A stretch of 64,000 nucleotides of DNA from JAEYXS01 sp943367715 (GTDB taxonomy: Bacteria; Verrucomicrobiota; Verrucomicrobiia; Limisphaerales; JAEYXS01), in NCBI GenBank assembly GCA_943367715.1, contig CALRJY020000005.1, positions 62,001 through 126,000 on the forward strand, given 5' to 3'. Below, in pieces: positions 9,388 through 17,233 of the stretch (position 1 is the stretch's first letter; each line of letters begins with the position of its first letter). A program made the translations under genes and the position numbers. The notes below the pieces were generated by a model. The model did no database searches. It saw only the letters and a program-made list of their open reading frames with translations, and was not told the origin of the DNA.

Positions 9388-9442
9388 AGGCGTCCAGTGA
9401 ATGCAGCGACGCTACTCCAAAGCACCTGATAATGGAAAATAA

Positions 9443-9474
9443 AAAAGCCGGACAGGAATTCCTGTCCGGCTTTT
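9443..9474. terminator. 14-bp perfect hairpin, likely bidirectional terminator
   Basis: AAAAGCCGGACAGG (9443-9456), loop AATT, CCTGTCCGGCTTTT (9461-9474). The stem is flanked by an A-run on the left and a T-run on the right, so it can end transcription in both directions. It sits downstream of the GreA-like gene (minus strand) and upstream of the thioredoxin-like gene. It shares its core with the hairpin at 7828-7855. Confidence 0.8.
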
Positions 9475-9494
9475 CTTGTAAAACGATTTCCAGG

Positions 9495-11330
9495 TTAGCT
9501 GGCGGCAGGCGCCGGCGTCTTCCAGAGAGCGATGGTATCGATGCGGAACTTGCGTTTGCCGCCTTCCAGTTCGATCTCCACTTCATCGCCCGTCTTGTGG
9601 TTCATCAAGGCCTGGCCCACCGGGGACAGGTAGCTGATGATGCCCTTTTCCGGTTCCGAATCCCAAGCGCCGAGCAACGTGAAGGTTTCACTCGTCCCGG
9701 TGGCGATCTCCGTCACCTTGATGACCGTGCCGATGCCGGATTCGTCCGCTTTGGCGGTGGAGAAGTCCGTGCCACGTGCGCGCACCAATTGGATTTCCAG
9801 TTCGCCCTTGCGGCGCATCAGGAGCTTCTGCGCTTCCTTGGCCGACTTGTATTCGTGGTTCTCGCGCAAGTCGCCGTAGCTGCGGGCGATGGCGATGTCC
9901 TTCGAGTTGGCTGGAATTTTCTTCTTAACCAGTTCCTCGTACTCCGCCTTACGGCGTTCCAAGCTCTCCCAAGAGACGATCAGACCGCTGTCCTGCTTGG
10001 ACGTTTCACCTGTGATGAGCGATTGCGTGGACGGGTAATTCTTGACGATACGCGCCAACAAGGAGCGCTTGTCCATGTCATCGAAGCTCGGCGAGAGCTG
10101 GAGGGCACGGGTCAGATCCTTGATGACTTCCAAATCAGCAGAACCGATGAGTTCCACCAACAGGGTAGCGTCATCCAGGATGAAATCGCGCAGACGGTTC
10201 GAGCGGATCTCGTTGAACTGGTCGCGTTCCATCGCGGTCAGCATGGCGCGGAACACTTCCGGCCCGAGGATGTCAGCGAACGTGTCCGAACGTTCCTTGG
10301 CCAGCCAGAGCAGCAATTCGCTGCTGGCCGTATGCTGGCTGATCATGCGGGCCAGCGCGTCCTTCAATTCTTGGATCTTGCCCGCTTGCAACAGCACGGC
10401 GGCGCACTCACTGCACAGCTTTGCGGAGGATAGGTTCAGCAAGGAGAGGAGAGATTCGTGCCAAGAGGCCGGATGCGCTTCCTGATAGGACTGCAGCGCG
10501 CGGCGATACTTCGCAGCCGCCATGGATTCCATGATGGACTGGAAGGAGCTTTCGCCCGCCCACACTTCTTTGGAGGTCACTTCGCCCAGTGTCACCGCCA
10601 GATTGCAGGCGGCTCGCAGGTCGTCCCGGAGGAAAATGGCTTCGAGTGCCAGTGAGGGCTGGGTGCGCTGATGGGACTGGATGTCCGCATTCAACTGCGC
10701 GATGACTTCCGTCACTCCATTGTCGCGGTCCTGCAGGTCTTCCAGGCTCTTGGAGATCTCGTTGGCCACGATCAGCTTGGCCTTCAGGCCCTTGGCGGCA
10801 CGGAATTCTTTGATCAGGCGGTCTTGCAGGGAGATGGTCTGCTCGCGCATCACCACCGGTTCGTTCTTCTTCAACGGCACGAGGAAATGTCCGTCCTTCT
10901 TCATCTCGCGCTTGGCCACTTCCCACCACTTCTTCCAGTCGCTCGCGATGATGTCCGGAACCAAGACACCTTGGATCTGGTCCACCGTCGCCTGGCCACC
11001 AAAGCTCGTCAGCACGACCTTGATCAAGTCAAGATGATGCAGCGCGGCCATTTGGCGCAAATTGTTCAGATCCGAGGCCTTACGGGCCAAGATGTGATCC
11101 TTGGGGATGGGTTTCAGGGAATCAGCAGCGAAGGACAGGTCCATCGAGTGGGCCGGCTTGCCTTGGAAATCGATGGCGAACCGGGCGAACACCGTGTCTA
11201 CCGTGGTGATACGTCCGAAACCCCAACTACGGTGCATGCAATAACCGCCTTGCGCGAGTAGAACCAGCGCATCGACGTGCTTGCTGTTAATTTTTCCCGC
11301 CAGAGCCAGTTTCTCAAATTCTTCTCTCAT
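9495..11330 (-). CDS. GreA/GreB-family elongation factor with long N-terminal helical extension
   Basis: A 611-residue protein from the ATG at 11328-11330 (MREEFEKLALAGKIN). The last 155 or so residues are a recognisable GreA: a coiled-coil N-terminal part with the tip motif GDLRENHEY (GreA normally GDLSENAEY, whose acidic residues position Mg2+ in the polymerase active site), then the FKBP-like C-terminal domain (DESGIGTVIKVTEIATG, ISYLSPVGQALM). Standard GreA is near 160 residues, so 450 extra residues precede it; these are helical and include a stretch rich in Leu/Ala repeats. Known function of GreA is cleavage of backtracked RNA in stalled polymerase; the extension's role is unknown. The frame is open 21 codons further upstream, but that would overlap the divergent rsmB start. 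It shares a 44-base intergenic region with rsmB. Confidence 0.88.
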   Translation of the reverse strand: MREEFEKLALAGKINSKHVDALVLLAQGGYCMHRSWGFGRITTVDTVFARFAIDFQGKPAHSMDLSFAADSLKPIPKDHILARKASDLNNLRQMAALHHLDLIKVVLTSFGGQATVDQIQGVLVPDIIASDWKKWWEVAKREMKKDGHFLVPLKKNEPVVMREQTISLQDRLIKEFRAAKGLKAKLIVANEISKSLEDLQDRDNGVTEVIAQLNADIQSHQRTQPSLALEAIFLRDDLRAACNLAVTLGEVTSKEVWAGESSFQSIMESMAAAKYRRALQSYQEAHPASWHESLLSLLNLSSAKLCSECAAVLLQAGKIQELKDALARMISQHTASSELLLWLAKERSDTFADILGPEVFRAMLTAMERDQFNEIRSNRLRDFILDDATLLVELIGSADLEVIKDLTRALQLSPSFDDMDKRSLLARIVKNYPSTQSLITGETSKQDSGLIVSWESLERRKAEYEELVKKKIPANSKDIAIARSYGDLRENHEYKSAKEAQKLLMRRKGELEIQLVRARGTDFSTAKADESGIGTVIKVTEIATGTSETFTLLGAWDSEPEKGIISYLSPVGQALMNHKTGDEVEIELEGGKRKFRIDTIALWKTPAPAAS

Positions 11331-11374
11331 ATCAAATAACTCGCCTGCAATACAGTGTGCGTCATATTTAGGGC

Positions 11375-12664
11375 GTGACGGGTCAAAAACCAAGAGAAAT
11401 TGCCTTACGCGTCCTGAGACGATGCGAACTATCTAATGAATATACCGAACACTTGCTGGATAGCGAGCTTTCTCGGCAACGACTTTCAAGTCCTGACCGG
11501 GGACTGGTCCAGGAGCTGGTCTACGGCATAGTCCGCGCCCGGGCTACGCTCGACTGGTTGATCGACCGAAAAACCGATGGCCGCCCACAAAAGGCCGACC
11601 TCCGCCAGCTTTTGCGCCTTGGGCTTTACCAGCTTTTCTGGCTGGACCGCATCCCGGATCATGCTGCCGTTCATGAAACCGTCGAATTGGCGCGGGAATT
11701 CGGCTATGGCCCCCAAGCCGGGTTCATTAATGCCACGCTACGCGGATACGGTCGCGAAAAGGAAGCCACCCAAAAGCTCCTAGCCGAACTGAAGCTCAGC
11801 GATCCTGCCATTGGCTGGTCGCAACCTGCTTGGTTAGTGGAGAAGTGGTTGCAGCGCTACGGCCCGGAGGACACTCAGAAGTTGCTGGCGTGGAACAATA
11901 CTCCGCCGCCTACCTTCGCCCGCCTGAACACCACGCGCACGAATGCGGAAAAAATCATCCTCCAATGGCGCGAGGAAGCGGTGGAATACGACTTTTTCGC
12001 CCGTGATTGGCTGGATGAGCATCTCATGTTTCGCCTCAAGAGCCACCCAGCCTTGGAAACCCTACCGAGTTTCCGCCAAGGACTCTTCTATGTACAGGAC
12101 CCCAGCACCTTGCTGGCGGTGCGGATGCTGGACCCGAAACCCGGCGAACGCATCCTTGATGCCTGTGCCGCACCGGGTGGCAAGGCGACCTTTATCGCGC
12201 AAAAGATCGGCAGTAGCGGTCTGGTGGTCGCTCGTGATATTACCGAATCCCGCCTGAACCTCATCAAAGAGAACTGCACCCGCCTGGGCTTCACCACCGT
12301 GGAGACGGACTTGGCCGATGAACCGAAGTTGAAATTTCGCTTCGATCGTATCCTCGTGGATGCGCCTTGCTCCAATACCGGCGTGCTACGTCGTCGCGTC
12401 GATCTGCGCTGGCGCATTCGCGCGGAAGAAATTGAGCGCCTACGCGTCCAGCAACTGGAACTGCTCCGCAAAGCCGCCGCCCAACTGGCCCCGAAAGGTA
12501 CGCTCATCTATAGTACCTGCAGTCTGGAGCCGGAGGAAAACCGCCAAGTGGTGGATGCCTTCCTTGAGTTGGAGAAAGGTTTCAAACTCGAAACCGATCG
12601 GGAGTTGATCCCTTTCAAGGACGGCGTGGATGGCGCCTATGTGGCCAAGCTGGTTCGTGTGTAG
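11375..12664 (+). CDS. rsmB: 16S rRNA (cytosine-967 C5)-methyltransferase RsmB
   Basis: A 429-residue cytosolic RNA methyltransferase starting at GTG 11375. Residues 1-135 are the NusB-like RNA-binding domain (REIALRVLRRCELSNEYTEH, GLVQELVYGIVRARATLDWL). The SAM-binding fold begins near 235 with DACAAPGGKATFIAQKIG. The two catalytic cysteines are in DAPCSNTGVLRRR (proline-cysteine motif IV) and YSTCSLEPEENRQVV (motif VI), as in RsmB/Fmu. Length fits the family (about 430). It is transcribed away from the GreA-like gene. The only weak point is the non-ATG start; no better upstream start is apparent. Confidence 0.93.
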   Translation: MTGQKPREIALRVLRRCELSNEYTEHLLDSELSRQRLSSPDRGLVQELVYGIVRARATLDWLIDRKTDGRPQKADLRQLLRLGLYQLFWLDRIPDHAAVHETVELAREFGYGPQAGFINATLRGYGREKEATQKLLAELKLSDPAIGWSQPAWLVEKWLQRYGPEDTQKLLAWNNTPPPTFARLNTTRTNAEKIILQWREEAVEYDFFARDWLDEHLMFRLKSHPALETLPSFRQGLFYVQDPSTLLAVRMLDPKPGERILDACAAPGGKATFIAQKIGSSGLVVARDITESRLNLIKENCTRLGFTTVETDLADEPKLKFRFDRILVDAPCSNTGVLRRRVDLRWRIRAEEIERLRVQQLELLRKAAAQLAPKGTLIYSTCSLEPEENRQVVDAFLELEKGFKLETDRELIPFKDGVDGAYVAKLVRV

Positions 12665-12721
12665 CCGACGAGGTGACGAGGCGGACGGGCTTTTCGACGA
12701 AGTAAATCATTAGGCCTCCGG

Positions 12722-14023
12722 CTACGCCGGAGGCTTCGCCTTCATCACCATGATCTTGTCCACCCGGTGCCCATCCATATCCAGGACCTCGAAGACATAA
12801 CCCTGTGTCTCGAATATTTCGCCTTCCCTCGGCACACGATTGAATTGCTGCATCACAAAGCCCGCCAGAGTCTGGTAATCACGATTACGTTCCTTGTCGA
12901 AACGGAAACCGGGCAAGGCACGTTCGACTTTTTCAAGGTCCACCATGGCGTCGATCAGCCAAGTGCCATCATCTCGCTGGCGCACGGCCGGCTTGGACCG
13001 TTCCTCCTGCGTGGCCACCTCACCCACGATGGCCTCCATGATGTCATTCAACGACACGATGCCCGTGATGGACCCAAATTCATTGGTCACCAGTGCGATG
13101 TGTGTGCCGCTGGATTTGAATGTTTCGAGCAGTTGCAGACTCATCTGCGTCTCCGGCACCACCAAGGGTTTCACCATCACATCCTTGACCTTCACGCCCA
13201 CACCTGCAGCGAGATTCGCATAGATGGCCTTGATGGAGACGATGCCCACCACATTGTCCCGACTCCCGCGATAGACCGGAAAATAGGTATGCCCGCTGAC
13301 CACGATCTTGTGCCAGGCGGTTTCGTGTGGCTCATCCGCGCTCAGCCAGATGATTTTGGGGCGTGGCGTCATCAGGTCGCGGACTTTCAGCATATCCAGC
13401 TCCAGCACGCTGCTCACCATCTGGCTCTCCACATGGTGGAACGCCCCGGCCCGCATGCCCTCTAGCATCAACCCCTTAACCTCTTCCTCGGATATGGCAT
13501 TCTCCTCTTTGGCTTTGATACCGAAAAGCCGGAACAGGAAATCCGTGGAAAATGTCAGGAAATTCACGATCCAGTGCGTCCACTTCGAGAGGAAACTCAT
13601 GAATCTGGCCATCGTCATGGCGATGCCCTCGGGGTTGCTCAGACCGATGCGTTTGGGCACTAGTTCCCCGATGACCACCGAGAAATAAGTCATCACGGAT
13701 ACGGAAATGATGTAGGCCACCGTCTTCGCATAGCTGCCCAAGGCCGGTTCGAAAACCGGAGCCAGCCGCTCGGCCAAAGCCGCGCCGCCCAAACTCCCCG
13801 TCAGGATGTTTACCAAGGTGATGCCGATTTGCACCGTGGCCAGAAAGCGGCTGGGAGATTCCGCCAGGTCCAAGGCCGCCCGCGCACTTTTGCTCCCGGC
13901 ATCCGCGAGCTGGCGCAACTTCCCCTTCCGCGAGGATACCACGGCGATTTCTGCCATCGCGAACACCCCGTTCACGAGCAGCAGAAAGAAAACGATTAGC
14001 ATTTCAAAGGCGATTTGCGTCAC
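12722..14023 (-). CDS. CNNM/CorC-HlyC family membrane protein (hemolysin-like, putative Mg/Co efflux)
   Basis: A 433-residue inner-membrane protein. An N-terminal DUF21/CNNM region with about four hydrophobic segments covers 1-200 (FEMLIVFFLLLVNGVFAMAE, VQIGITLVNILTGSLGG, GELVPKRIGLSNPEGIA). A CBS-domain pair lies at about 215-335 (VRDLMTPRPKIIWLSADEP, FPVYRGSRDNVVGIVS, GSITGIVSLNDIMEAIVGE). The C-terminal CorC_HlyC domain spans 350-428. The family includes divalent-cation exporters and the historical 'hemolysin' annotation is misleading. It stands alone. A 9-bp hairpin overlaps its stop codon (12714-12734) but lacks a T-run. Confidence 0.92.
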   Translation of the reverse strand: MTQIAFEMLIVFFLLLVNGVFAMAEIAVVSSRKGKLRQLADAGSKSARAALDLAESPSRFLATVQIGITLVNILTGSLGGAALAERLAPVFEPALGSYAKTVAYIISVSVMTYFSVVIGELVPKRIGLSNPEGIAMTMARFMSFLSKWTHWIVNFLTFSTDFLFRLFGIKAKEENAISEEEVKGLMLEGMRAGAFHHVESQMVSSVLELDMLKVRDLMTPRPKIIWLSADEPHETAWHKIVVSGHTYFPVYRGSRDNVVGIVSIKAIYANLAAGVGVKVKDVMVKPLVVPETQMSLQLLETFKSSGTHIALVTNEFGSITGIVSLNDIMEAIVGEVATQEERSKPAVRQRDDGTWLIDAMVDLEKVERALPGFRFDKERNRDYQTLAGFVMQQFNRVPREGEIFETQGYVFEVLDMDGHRVDKIMVMKAKPPA

Positions 14024-14095
14024 GGGCAGATATTAACAGACGCTTCAGAAGTTTGCCTTGGAAAAAATCACGTTGATTGGAATGGAGCTCCATAC

Positions 14096-14176
14096 GTAGC
14101 AGCCGACGTGAGGAGGCTCTAATTAGTTACCTTAAGGCAGAAAAGCAGGTTAGAGCCTCATTACGTCGGCTGCTAC
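14096..14176. repeat. long imperfect palindrome of the REP-like GTAGCAGCCGACGT type
   Basis: Left arm GTAGCAGCCGACGT (14096-14109) and GAGGCTCTAA (14113-14122) pair exactly with TTAGAGCCTC (14150-14159) and ACGTCGGCTGCTAC (14163-14176), with one 3-base internal mismatch and a 27-base loop. The element lies in the non-coding gap between the CNNM gene and prmC. It could fold as RNA into a long hairpin. A degenerate version of its left arm is visible just after rsmB, near 12661-12688. From memory, similar intergenic elements are common in Pedosphaera-like genomes, but this was not checked. Confidence 0.8.
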
Positions 14177-14227
14177 ATTTATGGGATTTAACCTTTTCTT
14201 GCCCCGTTAGATTCCTAGGCTCTCGCC

Positions 14228-15088
14228 GTGACCGTTTTGGAAACCATACAGCGCAGCACCGAGTTCTTGCAGCGCAAGCAGGTGGAGTCGCCGCGCTTGC
14301 AATCGGAACTGTTGCTGGCGCATGTGCTGAAGATGCCGCGCCTCAAGCTGTATCTGAACTTCGAGCGCGCCTTGCAGCCCGCGGAAGAGCAGTCCATGCG
14401 GGAACTCGTTCAGCGCCGGGGCAAGCGTGAGCCGCTCCAGCATTTGGTTGGTAGCGTGAATTTCTGCGGATATGACCTCGAAGTGAACCGGGATGTGCTC
14501 ATTCCCCGCCCGGAAACCGAGCATTTGGCCGAGTTGGCGTGGATTTATCTGAATGGTTTGCCGGAGGGTGAACTTCGTGCCTTGGATCTCGGCACAGGCT
14601 CCGGTTGCCTGCCCATAACCATCGCGGCCAAGTGTTCAAAGGTGACTTTGGATACCGTGGATATCTCTGCCGCAGCCTCGGCCGTCGCCAAACGCAACGC
14701 GGAAAAGCATCAGGTCAGTGCGCGGGTGCGTTTCTTCGAGGGAGATCTGTTCCAGCCTTTAAGCAAAGGGCAAAAGTATCACCTCATCGTCAGCAATCCG
14801 CCCTACATCGAGGCGGCGGAGATCGAGACATTGGAGCCGGAGGTGAAGGACTTCGACCCTCGTCTGGCTTTGGATGGCGGAACAGATGGATTGGAGTTTT
14901 ACCGGCGGTTGGCACAGGAAGGCGCAGTTTGGCTGGTGGCAGGCGGACGGTTGATGGCGGAGTTCGGCGAGGGACAAGGACCGGCCATCCAAACGATTTT
15001 TGAGGAGGACGGCTGGACGGTTCATGGCTTGGAAAAAGATTTAAGCGGTCGGGAACGCTTCGTGATTGCCAGTCCGCGAAGCGCGTGA
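14228..15088 (+). CDS. prmC: peptide chain release factor N5-glutamine methyltransferase PrmC (HemK)
   Basis: A 286-residue SAM-dependent methyltransferase starting at GTG 14228. Residues 1-90 form the N-terminal helical bundle that recognises release factors. The family opening VNRDVLIPRPETEHL lies near 90-104, the SAM motif ALDLGTGSGCLPITIAAK near 117-134, and the catalytic SNPPYIEAAEI near 189-199 (NPPY holds the substrate glutamine). PrmC methylates the GGQ glutamine of RF1 and RF2. Length matches E. coli PrmC (277). It lies 58 bases before murA on the same strand, and the two may be co-transcribed; the usual neighbour prfA is not in view. Confidence 0.94.
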   Translation: MTVLETIQRSTEFLQRKQVESPRLQSELLLAHVLKMPRLKLYLNFERALQPAEEQSMRELVQRRGKREPLQHLVGSVNFCGYDLEVNRDVLIPRPETEHLAELAWIYLNGLPEGELRALDLGTGSGCLPITIAAKCSKVTLDTVDISAAASAVAKRNAEKHQVSARVRFFEGDLFQPLSKGQKYHLIVSNPPYIEAAEIETLEPEVKDFDPRLALDGGTDGLEFYRRLAQEGAVWLVAGGRLMAEFGEGQGPAIQTIFEEDGWTVHGLEKDLSGRERFVIASPRSA

Positions 15089-15146
15089 AAAAGTCGCGCG
15101 TCGCAGATTTTTCGCGCGTTAACTTTTTCAGCAGGATTTCGAATCT

Positions 15147-16406
15147 ATGGACAGTCTTTTGATCAAGGGCGGCATACCGCTGCACGGCGATGTGCAGATC
15201 AGCGGAGCCAAGAACGCCGTGCTCCCCCTCATGGCCGCCACGCTCCTCACTGCCGAACCGTGCGTCATCACGCGCGTGCCGGACCTGAGCGACGTGAAAT
15301 TCATGGGGCAGATCCTCACCTCGCTCGGTGCGAAGGTGGAAATCGAGGGCGACGTCGTCAAAATCCAGGCGAACAAGATCAAGGGCACGGGCGATTATGA
15401 TCTGATCCGCAAGATGCGCGGTTCCATCTGTATCTTGGGCCCATTACTGGCGCGCTTAAAGAAGGCGACCGTTTCGCTGCCCGGCGGTTGCGTCATCGGC
15501 GCGCGTCCGGTGGATCTGCATTTGAAGGGCTTGGAAGCTCTCAGCGCCAAGATCACGGTGGAACACGGCTATGTCATTGCTAAGGCGCCTAAGTTGATTG
15601 GCCGCGAGATGTTCCTCGGTGGTCGCTCGGGTCCGACGGTGCTGGGCACGGCAAACATCATGATGGCCGCGACGCTGGCGGAAGGCGTCACCATCATTGA
15701 TAGCGCGGCGTGCGAGCCGGAAGTCGTCGATCTGGCAAACTTCCTCTGCGCCATGGGTGCGAAGATCACCGGTGCGGGCAGTCCGACGATCACGATCACA
15801 GGTGTTAAAGAACTGCACGGTGCGGAACACGAAGTCATACCGGATCGCATCGAAGCCGCCACCTACGCCATCGCCGCAGCCGCGACGAATGGTGAAGTGA
15901 CCCTGCACGGTGCCCGCGCGGACCACATGCACGCCATCTTGGACAAGCTCCGCGAGGCGGGCGTGAAAGTGGAGCGCAGCGGCCCGCGCATCACCATCAA
16001 GCGCAATGGCAAGCTCAAGCCGGTGGACATCGTCACCCAGCCTTACGCCGGTTTCCCCACTGATGCGCAGGCGCAAATGATGGTGCTCATGGCGTTGACG
16101 CCCGGCATCAGCATCATCACGGAACGCATTTTCGAGGCCCGCTTCATGCACGTCAGCGAGTTGCTGCGTCTCGGCGCGGATATCGCCATCGAAGGGCCAA
16201 GTGCCATCGTCAAGGGCGGTCGCCCGCTCAGTGGTGCGGAAGTCATGGCGAGCGATCTGCGCGCCTCGGCGGCCTTGGTCATCGGTGGCATGGCGGCGAA
16301 GGGTTCCACTCAAGTGAACCGCATCTACCATCTGGACCGTGGCTATGAGAAGATCGATGAGAAGCTGAAGAAGCTGGGAGCACGGGTATCGCGGGTGAAG
16401 GAGTAA
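15147..16406 (+). CDS. murA: UDP-N-acetylglucosamine 1-carboxyvinyltransferase MurA
   Basis: A 419-residue cytosolic enzyme that transfers enolpyruvate from PEP to UDP-GlcNAc, the first committed step of peptidoglycan synthesis. The start MDSLLIKGGIPLHGDVQISG contains the family's substrate-binding opening (ISGAKNAVLPLMAA). The active-site loop VSLPGGCVIGARPVDLH holds the catalytic cysteine found in fosfomycin-sensitive enzymes (E. coli Cys115); it is not replaced by Asp. Other family blocks are seen: GGRSGPTVLGTANIMMAA, PDRIEAATYAIAAA, GFPTDAQAQ, and the C-terminal LDRGYEKIDEKLKKLGA. Length equals E. coli MurA (419). Its stop codon coincides with the first bases of a palindromic repeat that also supplies a terminator hairpin. 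Confidence 0.96.
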   Translation: MDSLLIKGGIPLHGDVQISGAKNAVLPLMAATLLTAEPCVITRVPDLSDVKFMGQILTSLGAKVEIEGDVVKIQANKIKGTGDYDLIRKMRGSICILGPLLARLKKATVSLPGGCVIGARPVDLHLKGLEALSAKITVEHGYVIAKAPKLIGREMFLGGRSGPTVLGTANIMMAATLAEGVTIIDSAACEPEVVDLANFLCAMGAKITGAGSPTITITGVKELHGAEHEVIPDRIEAATYAIAAAATNGEVTLHGARADHMHAILDKLREAGVKVERSGPRITIKRNGKLKPVDIVTQPYAGFPTDAQAQMMVLMALTPGISIITERIFEARFMHVSELLRLGADIAIEGPSAIVKGGRPLSGAEVMASDLRASAALVIGGMAAKGSTQVNRIYHLDRGYEKIDEKLKKLGARVSRVKE

Positions 16407-16532
16407 ATTCCAAATCCCAAGCTCCAAACACCAGAGAAGTTTCAAACATCAAAGCTCCAAATCCGCGTCGTCGGGTTTGGAGCTTTTTTAATTGGTGTTT
16501 ATCTGGAGCTTGGAGCTTTAGATTTGGAATTT
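16405..16532. repeat. 128-bp palindromic repeat, copy A, with terminator hairpin for murA
   Basis: The element starts AAATTCCAAATC inside the murA stop codon and ends GATTTGGAATTT, its reverse complement. Inside it, AAAGCTCCAAA (16451-16461) pairs with TTTGGAGCTTT (16476-16486), followed by TTT, which is a good rho-independent terminator for murA. Motifs 'CCAAGCTCC', 'CCAGAGAA', 'TTGGTGTTTAT' recur in copy B at 17121-17233 in the same order. Confidence 0.82.
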
Positions 16533-16614
16533 CCCCCAGACATTTCTTTCTGCTGGCTCTTGGTCCGGTCCGGCATTAGGTTACGGCGGTTCCAAATATT
16601 AGCTGAGGTGCCCT

Positions 16615-17115
16615 ATGGATATTAATTTTGCCTGCCCGAACTGCAATGTGTTGCTGACTGCCGATGACTCCATGGTCGGTGACGAGATCCAATGTCCGCA
16701 ATGCAGTCTGACTTTCAACGTGCCCGAAGGCACGCCGGTGCCACCACCACCAGCCATCGATGCGGCCCAAGAAATCCTCGCGGCCACTTCCACTCCAGAG
16801 TTAAAGCCCCGCACGCGGGTCAATCTGACGTTGCCCTCCAGCGCGCCCGGCAGCAGTTCGATGATCGAGAAGGCGAACAAGCCCTTGGAAGTATCCGCCA
16901 AGATGGGCATCTCTTTCGTTGTGCGGACCATCCGTCGCTCGGAATGCCTGGTGGCCGGCAAAGATCGCTTCGATGACATGGTGGCCGAGGTCTTGAGCGG
17001 CGTGGGAGAAGAGCATCTGCATTCCATCACCCCCATCAGCTATTCCTATCTGGATAAAGCCTCCCAACACCCGTTGGCGGATTACGGCGTGATGATCATC
17101 TACAAGAAGCAGTAA
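16615..17115 (+). CDS. zinc-ribbon protein of unknown function
   Basis: A 166-residue protein. The N-terminus carries two CPxC knuckles (Cys7/Cys10 in CPNC and Cys27/Cys30 in CPQC) spaced as in small zinc-ribbon 'MJ0042-like' domains. A Pro-rich linker (VPPPPAIDA) follows. The C-terminal 90 residues (MGISFVVRTIRRSECLVAGK, DKASQHPLADYGVMIIYKKQ) form an alpha/beta-looking domain that was not recognised. No signal peptide or membrane segment is seen, so it is probably cytosolic. It stands alone between two copies of a palindromic repeat. The start follows a plausible GAGGTG ribosome-binding site. Confidence 0.78.
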   Translation: MDINFACPNCNVLLTADDSMVGDEIQCPQCSLTFNVPEGTPVPPPPAIDAAQEILAATSTPELKPRTRVNLTLPSSAPGSSSMIEKANKPLEVSAKMGISFVVRTIRRSECLVAGKDRFDDMVAEVLSGVGEEHLHSITPISYSYLDKASQHPLADYGVMIIYKKQ

Positions 17116-17120
17116 GCGGG

Positions 17121-17233
17121 GAAAATCCCAACCCCAGAGAAATTTCAATAACCAAGCTCCAATCCCGAGTCATCGGGTTTGGAGCTTTTTCATTGGTTAT
17201 TCTTTGGAGTTTGGATCTTTGGATTTGGGATTT
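17121..17233. repeat. 113-bp palindromic repeat, copy B, overlapping MFS gene 3' end
   Basis: Same layout as copy A at 16405-16532: a left flank AAATCCCAACCCCAGAGAAA, central hairpin, then TTGGTTATTCTTTGGAG and a right end GGATTTGGGATTT. The hairpin is AAGCTCCAA (17154-17162), CCCGA, loop GTCA, TCGGG, TTGGAGCTT (17179-17187), followed by TTT; it can terminate the zinc-ribbon gene. The right part encodes the last 11 codons of the convergent MFS protein. Confidence 0.8.

Noticed and set aside
12714..12734. 9-bp hairpin GCCTCCGGC-TAC-GCCGGAGGC overlapping the CNNM gene stop
   Set aside because: No T-run on either side, so it was not called a terminator.
15081..15118. Possible terminator after prmC (GCGCG...GAAAAA / TTTTTCGCGC)
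   Set aside because: The arms need a two-base bulge and the loop is long; not convincing.
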